This document shows positions 38,801 to 50,850 of a stretch of 64,000 nucleotides of DNA, piece by piece; position 1 is the first letter of the stretch, and every line of letters begins with the position of its first letter. The stretch covers positions 81,015,740 to 81,079,739 of the forward strand of contig JAOWCC010000577.1 in the NCBI GenBank assembly GCA_030867875.1. The letters run 5' to 3'. The notes below the pieces were generated by a model. It searched no databases, was not told where the DNA came from, and saw only the letters and a list, made by a program, of their open reading frames with translations. The position numbers and the translations under genes are program-made. This stretch comes from Actinernus sp. WN-2022. Its lineage: Eukaryota > Cnidaria > Anthozoa > Actiniaria > Actinernidae.

Positions 38801-39983
38801 TCAAAGTTACTTGTGTACCCTAAAATCTTCAAAGTGGCGCCATTTCTCGAGCTTTTGATGGATTTCGATGTACTACACGTCAAAACAACGGTCTCTTCCA
38901 GTACTTTAAGACTAGCGTGCCAGTTTTGCCGTATTTGGAGTAGAAAACCCGAAAATGTGGTTTTTGTAAGCTAACCTGAATCTCTCAAAGTTACTTGTGT
39001 ACCCTAAAATCTTCAAAGTGGCGCCATTTCTCGAGCTTTTGATGGATTTCGATGTACTACACGTCAAAACAACGGTCTCTTCCAGTACTTTAAGACTAGC
39101 GTGCCAGTTTTGCCGTATTTGGAGTAGAAAACCCGAAAATATGGTTTTTGTAAGCTAACCTGAATCTCTCAAAGTTACTTGTGTACCCTAAAATCTTCAA
39201 AGTGGCGCCATTTCTCGAGCTTTTGATGGATTTCGATGTACTACACGTCAAAACAACGGTCTCTTCCAGTACTTTAAGACTAGCGTGCCAGTTTTGCGGT
39301 ATTTGGAGTAGAAAACCCGAAAATGTGGTTTTTGTAAGCTAACCTGAATCTCTCAAAGTTACTTGTGTACCCTAAAATCTTCAAAGTGGCGCCATTTCTC
39401 GAGCTTTTGATGGATTTCGATACACTATACGGCAATACAACGTTCTCTTAATGTAGATTGCGTTTAGTGGATGGAAGTTTCCTGTATTTTGAGTAACAAT
39501 ACCAGAAAATGGCCTTTTTCTAACCTAAGCATAACCTCTAGGTCTCAAATAAAGAAATTATGGGATGGATCTAAGTCAAGTCAATTATGGGATAGAAAGG
39601 CCAGAAAAGTCTTCAACTGTCATTTGCCCTTTCAAGAAAACGGCAAAAACACGAGTTACTGGCTTTTAAAGCTTAAAGGCACACAAGATTCTTGTGTACC
39701 TTACAATCTTCAAAGTGGTGTCATTTCTCGAGCTTTTGATGGATTTCGATGTACTACACGTCAAAACAACGGTCTCTTCCAGTACTTTAAGACTAGCGTG
39801 CCAGTTTTGCCGTATTTGGAGTAGAAAACCCGAAAATGTGGTTTTTGTAAGCTAACCTGAATCTCTCAAAGTTACTTGTGTACCCTAAAATCTTCAAAGT
39901 GGCGCCATTTCTCGAGCTTTTGATGGATTTCGATACACTATACGGCAATACAACGTTCTCTTAATGTAGATTGCGTTTAGTGG

Positions 39984-42900
39984 ATGGAAGTTTCCTGTAT
40001 TTTGAGTAACAATACCAGAAAATGGCCTTTTTCTAACCTAAGCATAACCTCTAGGTCTCAAATAAAGAAATTATGGGATGGATCTAAGTCAAGTCAATTA
40101 TGGGATAGAAAGGCCAGAAAAGTCTTCAACTGTCATTTGCCCTTTCAAGAAAACGGCAAAAACACGAGTTACTGGCTTTTAAAGCTTAAAGGCACACAAG
40201 ATCTAGCATGTTTTCACAAAAGGGGGTGTTAGGTTCAAAGGCTCCTTTTGTGAAAACATGCTAGATCTTGTGTACCTTACAATCTTCAAAGTGGTGTCAT
40301 TTCTCGAGCTTTTGATGGATTTCGATGTACTACACGTCAAAACAACGGTCTCTTCCAGTACTTTAAGACTAGCGTGCCAGTTTTGCCGTATTTGGAGTAG
40401 AAAACCCGAAAATGTGGTTTTTGTAAGCTAACCTGAATCTCTCAAAGTTACTTGTGTACCCTAAAATCTTCAAAGTGGCGCCATTTCTCGAGCTTTTGAT
40501 GGATTTCGATGTACTACACGTCAAAACAACGGTCTCTTCCAGTACTTTAAGACTAGCGTGCCAGTTTTGCCGTATTTGGAGTAGAAAACCCGAAAATATG
40601 GTTTTTGTAAGCTAACCTGAATCTCTCAAAGTTACTTGTGTACCCTAAAATCTTCAAAGTGGCGCCATTTCTCGAGCTTTTGATGGATTTCGATGTACTA
40701 CACGTCAAAACAACGGTCTCTTCCAGTACTTTAAGACTAGCGTGCCAGTTTTGCGGTATTTGGAGTAGAAAACCCGAAAATGTGGTTTTTGTAAGCTAAC
40801 CTGAATCTCTCAAAGTTACTTGTGTACCCTAAAATCTTCAAAGTGGCGCCATTTCTCGAGCTTTTGATGGATTTCGATACACTATACGGCAATACAACGT
40901 TCTCTTAATGTAGATTGCGTTTAGTGGATGGAAGTTTCCTGTATTTTGAGTAACAATACCAGAAAATGGCCTTTTTCTAACCTAAGCATAACCTCTAGGT
41001 CTCAAATAAAGAAATTATGGGATGGATCTAAGTCAAGTCAATTATGGGATAGAAAGGCCAGAAAAGTCTTCAACTGTCATTTGCCCTTTCAAGAAAACGG
41101 CAAAAACACGAGTTACTGGCTTTTAAAGCTTAAAGGCACACAAGATTCTTGTGTACCTTACAATCTTCAAAGTGGTGTCATTTCTCGAGCTTTTGATGGA
41201 TTTCGATGTACTACACGTCAAAACAACGGTCTCTTCCAGTACTTTAAGACTAGCGTGCCAGTTTTGCCGTATTTGGAGTAGAAAACCCGAAAATGTGGTT
41301 TTTGTAAGCTAACCTGAATCTCTCAAAGTTACTTGTGTACCCTAAAATCTTCAAAGTGGCGCCATTTCTCGAGCTTTTGATGGATTTCGATACACTATAC
41401 GGCAATACAACGTTCTCTTAATGTAGATTGCGTTTAGTGGATGGAAGTTTCCTGTATTTTGAGTAACAATACCAGAAAATGGCCTTTTTCTAACCTAAGC
41501 ATAACCTCTAGGTCTCAAATAAAGAAATTATGGGATGGATCTAAGTCAAGTCAATTATGGGATAGAAAGGCCAGAAAAGTCTTCAACTGTCATTTGCCCT
41601 TTCAAGAAAACGGCAAAAACACGAGTTACTGGCTTTTAAAGCTTAAAGGCACACAAGATCTAGCATGTTTTCACAAAAGGGGGTGTTAGGTTCAAAGGCT
41701 CCTTTTGTGAAAACATGCTAGATCTTGTGTACCTTACAATCTTCAAAGTGGTGTCATTTCTCGAGCTTTTGATGGATTTCGATGTACTACACGTCAAAAC
41801 AACGGTCTCTTCCAGTACTTTAAGACTAGCGTGCCAGTTTTGCCGTATTTGGAGTAGAAAACCCGAAAATGTGGTTTTTGTAAGCTAACCTGAATCTCTC
41901 AAAGTTACTTGTGTACCCTAAAATCTTCAAAGTGGCGCCATTTCTCGAGCTTTTGATGGATTTCGATGTACTACACGTCAAAACAACGGTCTCTTCCAGT
42001 ACTTTAAGACTAGCGTGCCAGTTTTGCCGTATTTGGAGTAGAAAACCCGAAAATATGGTTTTTGTAAGCTAACCTGAATCTCTCAAAGTTACTTGTGTAC
42101 CCTAAAATCTTCAAAGTGGCGCCATTTCTCGAGCTTTTGATGGATTTCGATGTACTACACGTCAAAACAACGGTCTCTTCCAGTACTTTAAGACTAGCGT
42201 GCCAGTTTTGCGGTATTTGGAGTAGAAAACCCGAAAATGTGGTTTTTGTAAGCTAACCTGAATCTCTCAAAGTTACTTGTGTACCCTAAAATCTTCAAAG
42301 TGGCGCCATTTCTCGAGCTTTTGATGGATTTCGATACACTATACGGCAATACAACGTTCTCTTAATGTAGATTGCGTTTAGTGGATGGAAGTTTCCTGTA
42401 TTTTGAGTAACAATACCAGAAAATGGCCTTTTTCTAACCTAAGCATAACCTCTAGGTCTCAAATAAAGAAATTATGGGATGGATCTAAGTCAAGTCAATT
42501 ATGGGATAGAAAGGCCAGAAAAGTCTTCAACTGTCATTTGCCCTTTCAAGAAAACGGCAAAAACACGAGTTACTGGCTTTTAAAGCTTAAAGGCACACAA
42601 GATTCTTGTGTACCTTACAATCTTCAAAGTGGTGTCATTTCTCGAGCTTTTGATGGATTTCGATGTACTACACGTCAAAACAACGGTCTCTTCCAGTACT
42701 TTAAGACTAGCGTGCCAGTTTTGCCGTATTTGGAGTAGAAAACCCGAAAATGTGGTTTTTGTAAGCTAACCTGAATCTCTCAAAGTTACTTGTGTACCCT
42801 AAAATCTTCAAAGTGGCGCCATTTCTCGAGCTTTTGATGGATTTCGATACACTATACGGCAATACAACGTTCTCTTAATGTAGATTGCGTTTAGTGGATG

Positions 42901-45900
42901 GAAGTTTCCTGTATTTTGAGTAACAATACCAGAAAATGGCCTTTTTCTAACCTAAGCATAACCTCTAGGTCTCAAATAAAGAAATTATGGGATGGATCTA
43001 AGTCAAGTCAATTATGGGATAGAAAGGCCAGAAAAGTCTTCAACTGTCATTTGCCCTTTCAAGAAAACGGCAAAAACACGAGTTACTGGCTTTTAAAGCT
43101 TAAAGGCACACAAGATCTAGCATGTTTTCACAAAAGGGGGTGTTAGGTTCAAAGGCTCCTTTTGTGAAAACATGCTAGATCTTGTGTACCTTACAATCTT
43201 CAAAGTGGTGTCATTTCTCGAGCTTTTGATGGATTTCGATGTACTACACGTCAAAACAACGGTCTCTTCCAGTACTTTAAGACTAGCGTGCCAGTTTTGC
43301 CGTATTTGGAGTAGAAAACCCGAAAATGTGGTTTTTGTAAGCTAACCTGAATCTCTCAAAGTTACTTGTGTACCCTAAAATCTTCAAAGTGGCGCCATTT
43401 CTCGAGCTTTTGATGGATTTCGATGTACTACACGTCAAAACAACGGTCTCTTCCAGTACTTTAAGACTAGCGTGCCAGTTTTGCCGTATTTGGAGTAGAA
43501 AACCCGAAAATATGGTTTTTGTAAGCTAACCTGAATCTCTCAAAGTTACTTGTGTACCCTAAAATCTTCAAAGTGGCGCCATTTCTCGAGCTTTTGATGG
43601 ATTTCGATGTACTACACGTCAAAACAACGGTCTCTTCCAGTACTTTAAGACTAGCGTGCCAGTTTTGCGGTATTTGGAGTAGAAAACCCGAAAATGTGGT
43701 TTTTGTAAGCTAACCTGAATCTCTCAAAGTTACTTGTGTACCCTAAAATCTTCAAAGTGGCGCCATTTCTCGAGCTTTTGATGGATTTCGATACACTATA
43801 CGGCAATACAACGTTCTCTTAATGTAGATTGCGTTTAGTGGATGGAAGTTTCCTGTATTTTGAGTAACAATACCAGAAAATGGCCTTTTTCTAACCTAAG
43901 CATAACCTCTAGGTCTCAAATAAAGAAATTATGGGATGGATCTAAGTCAAGTCAATTATGGGATAGAAAGGCCAGAAAAGTCTTCAACTGTCATTTGCCC
44001 TTTCAAGAAAACGGCAAAAACACGAGTTACTGGCTTTTAAAGCTTAAAGGCACACAAGATTCTTGTGTACCTTACAATCTTCAAAGTGGTGTCATTTCTC
44101 GAGCTTTTGATGGATTTCGATGTACTACACGTCAAAACAACGGTCTCTTCCAGTACTTTAAGACTAGCGTGCCAGTTTTGCCGTATTTGGAGTAGAAAAC
44201 CCGAAAATGTGGTTTTTGTAAGCTAACCTGAATCTCTCAAAGTTACTTGTGTACCCTAAAATCTTCAAAGTGGCGCCATTTCTCGAGCTTTTGATGGATT
44301 TCGATACACTATACGGCAATACAACGTTCTCTTAATGTAGATTGCGTTTAGTGGATGGAAGTTTCCTGTATTTTGAGTAACAATACCAGAAAATGGCCTT
44401 TTTCTAACCTAAGCATAACCTCTAGGTCTCAAATAAAGAAATTATGGGATGGATCTAAGTCAAGTCAATTATGGGATAGAAAGGCCAGAAAAGTCTTCAA
44501 CTGTCATTTGCCCTTTCAAGAAAACGGCAAAAACACGAGTTACTGGCTTTTAAAGCTTAAAGGCACACAAGATCTAGCATGTTTTCACAAAAGGGGGTGT
44601 TAGGTTCAAAGGCTCCTTTTGTGAAAACATGCTAGATCTTGTGTACCTTACAATCTTCAAAGTGGTGTCATTTCTCGAGCTTTTGATGGATTTCGATGTA
44701 CTACACGTCAAAACAACGGTCTCTTCCAGTACTTTAAGACTAGCGTGCCAGTTTTGCCGTATTTGGAGTAGAAAACCCGAAAATGTGGTTTTTGTAAGCT
44801 AACCTGAATCTCTCAAAGTTACTTGTGTACCCTAAAATCTTCAAAGTGGCGCCATTTCTCGAGCTTTTGATGGATTTCGATGTACTACACGTCAAAACAA
44901 CGGTCTCTTCCAGTACTTTAAGACTAGCGTGCCAGTTTTGCCGTATTTGGAGTAGAAAACCCGAAAATATGGTTTTTGTAAGCTAACCTGAATCTCTCAA
45001 AGTTACTTGTGTACCCTAAAATCTTCAAAGTGGCGCCATTTCTCGAGCTTTTGATGGATTTCGATGTACTACACGTCAAAACAACGGTCTCTTCCAGTAC
45101 TTTAAGACTAGCGTGCCAGTTTTGCGGTATTTGGAGTAGAAAACCCGAAAATGTGGTTTTTGTAAGCTAACCTGAATCTCTCAAAGTTACTTGTGTACCC
45201 TAAAATCTTCAAAGTGGCGCCATTTCTCGAGCTTTTGATGGATTTCGATACACTATACGGCAATACAACGTTCTCTTAATGTAGATTGCGTTTAGTGGAT
45301 GGAAGTTTCCTGTATTTTGAGTAACAATACCAGAAAATGGCCTTTTTCTAACCTAAGCATAACCTCTAGGTCTCAAATAAAGAAATTATGGGATGGATCT
45401 AAGTCAAGTCAATTATGGGATAGAAAGGCCAGAAAAGTCTTCAACTGTCATTTGCCCTTTCAAGAAAACGGCAAAAACACGAGTTACTGGCTTTTAAAGC
45501 TTAAAGGCACACAAGATTCTTGTGTACCTTACAATCTTCAAAGTGGTGTCATTTCTCGAGCTTTTGATGGATTTCGATGTACTACACGTCAAAACAACGG
45601 TCTCTTCCAGTACTTTAAGACTAGCGTGCCAGTTTTGCCGTATTTGGAGTAGAAAACCCGAAAATGTGGTTTTTGTAAGCTAACCTGAATCTCTCAAAGT
45701 TACTTGTGTACCCTAAAATCTTCAAAGTGGCGCCATTTCTCGAGCTTTTGATGGATTTCGATACACTATACGGCAATACAACGTTCTCTTAATGTAGATT
45801 GCGTTTAGTGGATGGAAGTTTCCTGTATTTTGAGTAACAATACCAGAAAATGGCCTTTTTCTAACCTAAGCATAACCTCTAGGTCTCAAATAAAGAAATT

Positions 45901-47269
45901 ATGGGATGGATCTAAGTCAAGTCAATTATGGGATAGAAAGGCCAGAAAAGTCTTCAACTGTCATTTGCCCTTTCAAGAAAACGGCAAAAACACGAGTTAC
46001 TGGCTTTTAAAGCTTAAAGGCACACAAGATCTAGCATGTTTTCACAAAAGGGGGTGTTAGGTTCAAAGGCTCCTTTTGTGAAAACATGCTAGATCTTGTG
46101 TACCTTACAATCTTCAAAGTGGTGTCATTTCTCGAGCTTTTGATGGATTTCGATGTACTACACGTCAAAACAACGGTCTCTTCCAGTACTTTAAGACTAG
46201 CGTGCCAGTTTTGCCGTATTTGGAGTAGAAAACCCGAAAATGTGGTTTTTGTAAGCTAACCTGAATCTCTCAAAGTTACTTGTGTACCCTAAAATCTTCA
46301 AAGTGGCGCCATTTCTCGAGCTTTTGATGGATTTCGATGTACTACACGTCAAAACAACGGTCTCTTCCAGTACTTTAAGACTAGCGTGCCAGTTTTGCCG
46401 TATTTGGAGTAGAAAACCCGAAAATATGGTTTTTGTAAGCTAACCTGAATCTCTCAAAGTTACTTGTGTACCCTAAAATCTTCAAAGTGGCGCCATTTCT
46501 CGAGCTTTTGATGGATTTCGATGTACTACACGTCAAAACAACGGTCTCTTCCAGTACTTTAAGACTAGCGTGCCAGTTTTGCGGTATTTGGAGTAGAAAA
46601 CCCGAAAATGTGGTTTTTGTAAGCTAACCTGAATCTCTCAAAGTTACTTGTGTACCCTAAAATCTTCAAAGTGGCGCCATTTCTCGAGCTTTTGATGGAT
46701 TTCGATACACTATACGGCAATACAACGTTCTCTTAATGTAGATTGCGTTTAGTGGATGGAAGTTTCCTGTATTTTGAGTAACAATACCAGAAAATGGCCT
46801 TTTTCTAACCTAAGCATAACCTCTAGGTCTCAAATAAAGAAATTATGGGATGGATCTAAGTCAAGTCAATTATGGGATAGAAAGGCCAGAAAAGTCTTCA
46901 ACTGTCATTTGCCCTTTCAAGAAAACGGCAAAAACACGAGTTACTGGCTTTTAAAGCTTAAAGGCACACAAGATTCTTGTGTACCTTACAATCTTCAAAG
47001 TGGTGTCATTTCTCGAGCTTTTGATGGATTTCGATGTACTACACGTCAAAACAACGGTCTCTTCCAGTACTTTAAGACTAGCGTGCCAGTTTTGCCGTAT
47101 TTGGAGTAGAAAACCCGAAAATGTGGTTTTTGTAAGCTAACCTGAATCTCTCAAAGTTACTTGTGTACCCTAAAATCTTCAAAGTGGCGCCATTTCTCGA
47201 GCTTTTGATGGATTTCGATACACTATACGGCAATACAACGTTCTCTTAATGTAGATTGCGTTTAGTGGA
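39984..47269. repeat. Five successive copies of a 1457-bp higher-order repeat
   Basis: B units with hairpin recur at 39984, 41441, 42898, 44355, 45812 and 47269, exactly 1457 bp apart. Each repeat is B with hairpin, m1, m4, m5, B without hairpin, m1 (392+184+184+184+329+184 = 1457). This is the most regular part of the array and lies nearest the gap. Confidence 0.85.
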
Positions 47270-47400
47270 TGGAAGTTTCCTGTATTTTGAGTAACAATAC
47301 CAGAAAATGGCCTTTTTCTAACCTAAGCATAACCTCTAGGTCTCAAATAAAGAAATTATGGGATGGATCTAAGTCAAGTCAATTATGGGATAGAAAGGCC

Positions 47401-48775
47401 AGAAAAAGTCTTCAACTGTCATTTGCCCTTTCAGAAAACGGCAAAAACACGAGTTACTGGCTTTTAAAGCTTAAAGGCACACAAGATCTAGCATGTTTTC
47501 ACAAAAGGGGGTGTTAGGTTCAAAGGCTCCTTTTGTGAAAACATGCTAGATCTTGTGTACCTTACAATCTTCAAAGTGGTGTCATTTCTCGAGCTTTTGA
47601 TGGATTTCGATGTACTACACGTCAAAACAACGGTCTCTTCCAGTACTTTAAGACTAGCGTGCCAGTTTTGCCGTATTTGGAGTAGAAAACCCGAAATGTG
47701 GTTTTTGTAAGCTAACCTGAATCTCTCAAAGTTACTTGTGTACCCTAAAATCTTCAAAGTGGCGCCATTTCTCGAGCTTTGATGGATTTCGATGTACTAC
47801 ACGTCAAAACAACGGTCTCTTCCAGTACTTTAAGACTAGCGTGCCAGTTTTGCCGTATTTGGAGTAGAAAACCCGAAAATGTGGTTTTTGTAAGCTAACC
47901 TGAATCTCTCAAAGTTACTTGTGTACCCTAAAATCTTCAAAGTGGCGCCATTTCTCGAGCTTTTGATGGATTTCGATGTACTACACGTCAAAACAACGGT
48001 CTCTTCCAGTACTTTAAGACTAGCGTGCCAGTTTTGCGGTATTTGGAGTAGAAAACCCGAAAATGTGGTTTTTGTAAGCTAACCTGAATCTCTCAAAGTT
48101 ACTTGTGTACCCTAAAATCTTCAAAGTGGCGCCATTTCTCGAGCTTTTGATGGATTTCGATACACTATACGGGGGCAATACAACGTTCTCTTAATGTAGA
48201 TTGCGTTTAGTGGATGGAAGTTTCCTGTATTTTGAGTAACAATACCAGAAAATGGCCTTTTTCTAACCTAAGCATAACCTCTAGGTCTCAAATAAAGAAA
48301 TTATGGGATGGATCTAAGTCAAGTCAATTATGGGATAGAAAGGCCAGAAAAGTCTTCAACTGTCATTTGCCCTTTCAAGAAAACGGCAAAAACACGAGTT
48401 ACTGGCTTTTAAAGCTTAAAGGCACACAAGATTCTTGTGTACCTTACAATCTTCAAAGTGGTGTCATTTCTCGAGCTTTTGATGGATTTCGATGTACTAC
48501 ACGTCAAAACAACGGTCTCTTCCAGTACTTTAAGGACTAGCGTGCCAGTTTTGCCGTATTTGAGTAGAAAACCCGAAAATGTGGTTTTTGTAAGCTAACC
48601 TGAATCTCTCAAAGTTACTTGTGTACCCTAAAATCTTCAAAGTGGCGCCATTTCTCGAGCTTTTGATGGATTTCGATACACTATACGGCAATACAACGTT
48701 CTCTTAATGTAGATTGCGTTTAGTGGATGGAAGTTTCCTGTATTTTGAGTAACAATACCAGAAAATGGCCTTTTT
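47401..48775. other. Cluster of homopolymer indels in the satellite
   Basis: After 39 kb of copies with almost no indels, several single- or double-base length changes appear within 1.4 kb: an extra A at 47406, a lost A near 47433, a lost A near 47695, a lost T near 47779, an extra GG at 48172, an extra G near 48535, a lost G near 48561 and an extra T at about 48775. All lie in homopolymers. The pattern looks like uncorrected sequence near the gap. Confidence 0.75.
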
Positions 48776-49667
48776 TCTAACCTAAGCATAACCTCTAGGT
48801 CTCAAATAAAGAAATTATGGGATGGATCTAAGTCAAGTCAATTATGGGATAGAAAGGCCAGAAAAGTCTTCAACTGTCATTTGCCCTTTCAAGAAAACGG
48901 CAAAAACACGAGTTACTGGCTTTTAAAGCTTAAAGGCACACAAGATCTAGCATGTTTTCACAAAAGGGGGTGTTAGGTTCAAAGGCTCCTTTTGTGAAAA
49001 CATGCTAGATCTTGTGTACCTTACAATCTTCAAAGTGGTGTCATTTCTCGAGCTTTTGATGGATTTCGATGTACTACACGTCAAAACAACGGTCTCTTCC
49101 AGTACTTTAAGACTAGCGTGCCAGTTTTGCCGTATTTGGAGTAGAAAACCCGAAAATGTGGTTTTTGTAAGCTAACCTGAATCTCTCAAAGTTACTTGTG
49201 TACCCTAAAATCTTCAAAGTGGCGCCATTTCTCGAGCTTTTGATGGATTTCGATGTACTACACGTCAAAACAACGGTCTCTTCCAGTACTTTAAGACTAG
49301 CGTGCCAGTTTTGCCGTATTTGGAGTAGAAAACCCGAAAATGTGGTTTTTGTAAGCTAACCTGAATCTCTCAAAGTTACTTGTGTACCCTAAAATCTTCA
49401 AAGTGGCGCCATTTCTCGAGCTTTTGATGGATTTCGATGTACTACACGTCAAAACAACGGTCTCTTCCAGTACTTTAAGACTAGCGTGCCAGTTTTGCCG
49501 TATTTGGAGTAGAAAACCCGAAAATATGGTTTTTGTAAGCTAACCTGAATCTCTCAAAGTTACTTGTGTACCCTAAAATCTTCAAAGTGGCGCCATTTCT
49601 CGAGCTTTTGATGGATTTCGATGTACTACACGTCAAAACAACGGTCTCTTCCAGTACTTTAAGACTA

Positions 49668-49767
49668 NNNNNNNNNNNNNNNNNNNNNNNNNNNNNNNNN
49701 NNNNNNNNNNNNNNNNNNNNNNNNNNNNNNNNNNNNNNNNNNNNNNNNNNNNNNNNNNNNNNNNNNN
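49668..49767. other. Assembly gap (100 N)
   Basis: Exactly 100 N, the usual placeholder for a gap of unknown size. The left side is inside a 184-bp monomer and the right side is unrelated DNA, so an unknown amount of satellite is missing and the join itself rests on scaffolding. Confidence 0.98.
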
Positions 49768-50287
49768 AGTGTGCATTTTCCCGGTGAAATGCACTGTAAC
49801 TAAGGGCTCGAAAATTATATCAGATTTTAAATTTGCGATTGAAAATTATTGACCACTAGCAAATGTGTCGAGTCGATCTTCCTTAAAGGTACAACTTGGG
49901 GTCTGAAAACCTCGAACAAACGTGGGATATTTACAACAGTTTATAAGCCTAATTTACGACGCATCTAGTGTAGTATATTCTTTGTATACATGTACTTCAA
50001 AGGAAATACCGTGAACTGTGAACATATAGAATATGAAAATGTGCCATTTCGTCTACAATGTTTGCTAGCCAGTGGAAAAATCCTACTAACAGTCCGATAT
50101 TTCCTAGCGGATTTAGATGTTACGTTCGAGCCCTGGTAATTGTAACAGCCACGCTCTTACAATGTTATTAGATCGTGTTAAAGGTAGTAGTGAATCGTCA
50201 ATAATATTATGGAAAACAAACTCGCCTTCTTTTACGTAACAAACAGAACTAACGCTAAATTGTATTCTTTCACAGAGAAAGTACTTA
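49768..50287. other. Non-coding DNA right of the gap, no recognised feature
   Basis: A/T-rich. Only a small inverted repeat at its start (agtgtgcattt and aaatgcact) stands out. No exon with acceptor, donor and open frame was found here. Confidence 0.45.
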
Positions 50288-50655
50288 CTTTACACGGGGC
50301 ACTTTAATTCAACCCCCAAATGATCAACTTTCTCATGACTAAAGACAAAACAAATAACTACTCAGATTAGCAGAGTATGCTTCCAGGTATACTGGATATA
50401 TTTTGATGAATGATGACAAAGATTCGAGTGGATGGAAAATACTGTTTTAAAAGAAACGAAGAACAACTTTAAATGGGTTCACTGTAACCGAAAATAAGGT
50501 TTTGTAATGCACTTAATATTTGCGATCCTCTAAGAAAGAGTTTGAAAAGCGTATCAGGATTTTTCAAGTTCTGCCTCAGTGTGTTATTTTTGTAGTTTTG
50601 TTTTTAATAAACTTGAAGGTTTAATTCGATTGACAGTGGCCCCTTTAGAATGCTC
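50288..50655 (+). repeat. Dispersed repeat, copy 1 (uninterrupted)
   Basis: Matches the reverse complement of 61585-62430 in order: ctactcagattagcagag, then gaccgaaa-type words, gtttgaaaagc, gttatttttgtagttttgtt, aacttgaaggtt and aattcgattgacag. The partner is split by two MITEs, which this copy lacks; the corresponding point here reads gttttaaaag at about 50445-50454. Confidence 0.7.
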
Positions 50656-50775
50656 AAAATATACTTTCCCAGTGATTTTAACTATGGGTTTGGGCCTCTT
50701 TCATAGAATCTGTAAATAGATAAACAGAAATGAACTATTTAACTACACATTTACTCATTCCATCATGGTTTTTAG

Positions 50776-50850
50776 GAGGCGCATCCGTGGCTGGTGGGTG
50801 ACAATTCTAACAAAAGCATTTCGCCGCCCGCAGTTCTTGCGTGGTCAACG
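50776..50850 (+). CDS. EFCAB6: EFCAB6-like exon 1 of window (HPWL linker)
   Basis: Acceptor ggtttttag ends at 50775 and donor gtaagc begins at 50851. There are 25 codons, phase 0 to phase 0, starting EAHPWLVGDN. The EAHPWL start parallels EEGHPWL in the exon at 58679, which supports it as a true module-ending exon despite being short and having no EF-hand. Confidence 0.65.

Larger units (their letters stand above)
7984..49667. repeat. Giant complex satellite array (184-bp monomer, B unit, hairpin insert)
   Basis: The array runs without interruption for 41.7 kb and stops at an assembly gap, so its true length is unknown. Components are a 184-bp monomer in several point-variant forms, a 329-bp unit B, and a 63-bp insert at the 3' end of 30 of the 55 B units; another hairpin opens the array. 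There are about 117 monomers. Distances between successive B units are only 513, 576, 697, 760, 944 or 1128 bp. Each B unit carries an open frame of 82 codons (with hairpin) or 117 codons (without), starting MEVSCILSNNTRKW. Its conservation is explained by homogenisation, since the non-coding monomers are equally invariant. I see no domain, no splice sites and no reason to call it a gene. Divergence between copies is very low until 47.4 kb. Confidence 0.95.

Noticed and set aside
8341..48540. Fifty-plus identical small genes encoding an 82- or 117-residue protein
   Set aside because: They are one frame inside a homogenised satellite. The neighbouring monomers are just as conserved without coding, and there is no domain, promoter or splice evidence.
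7984..49667. CRISPR-like array
   Set aside because: Units are 184-392 bp, repeats abut without unique spacers, and the context is a eukaryotic genome with introns, SINEs and LINEs.
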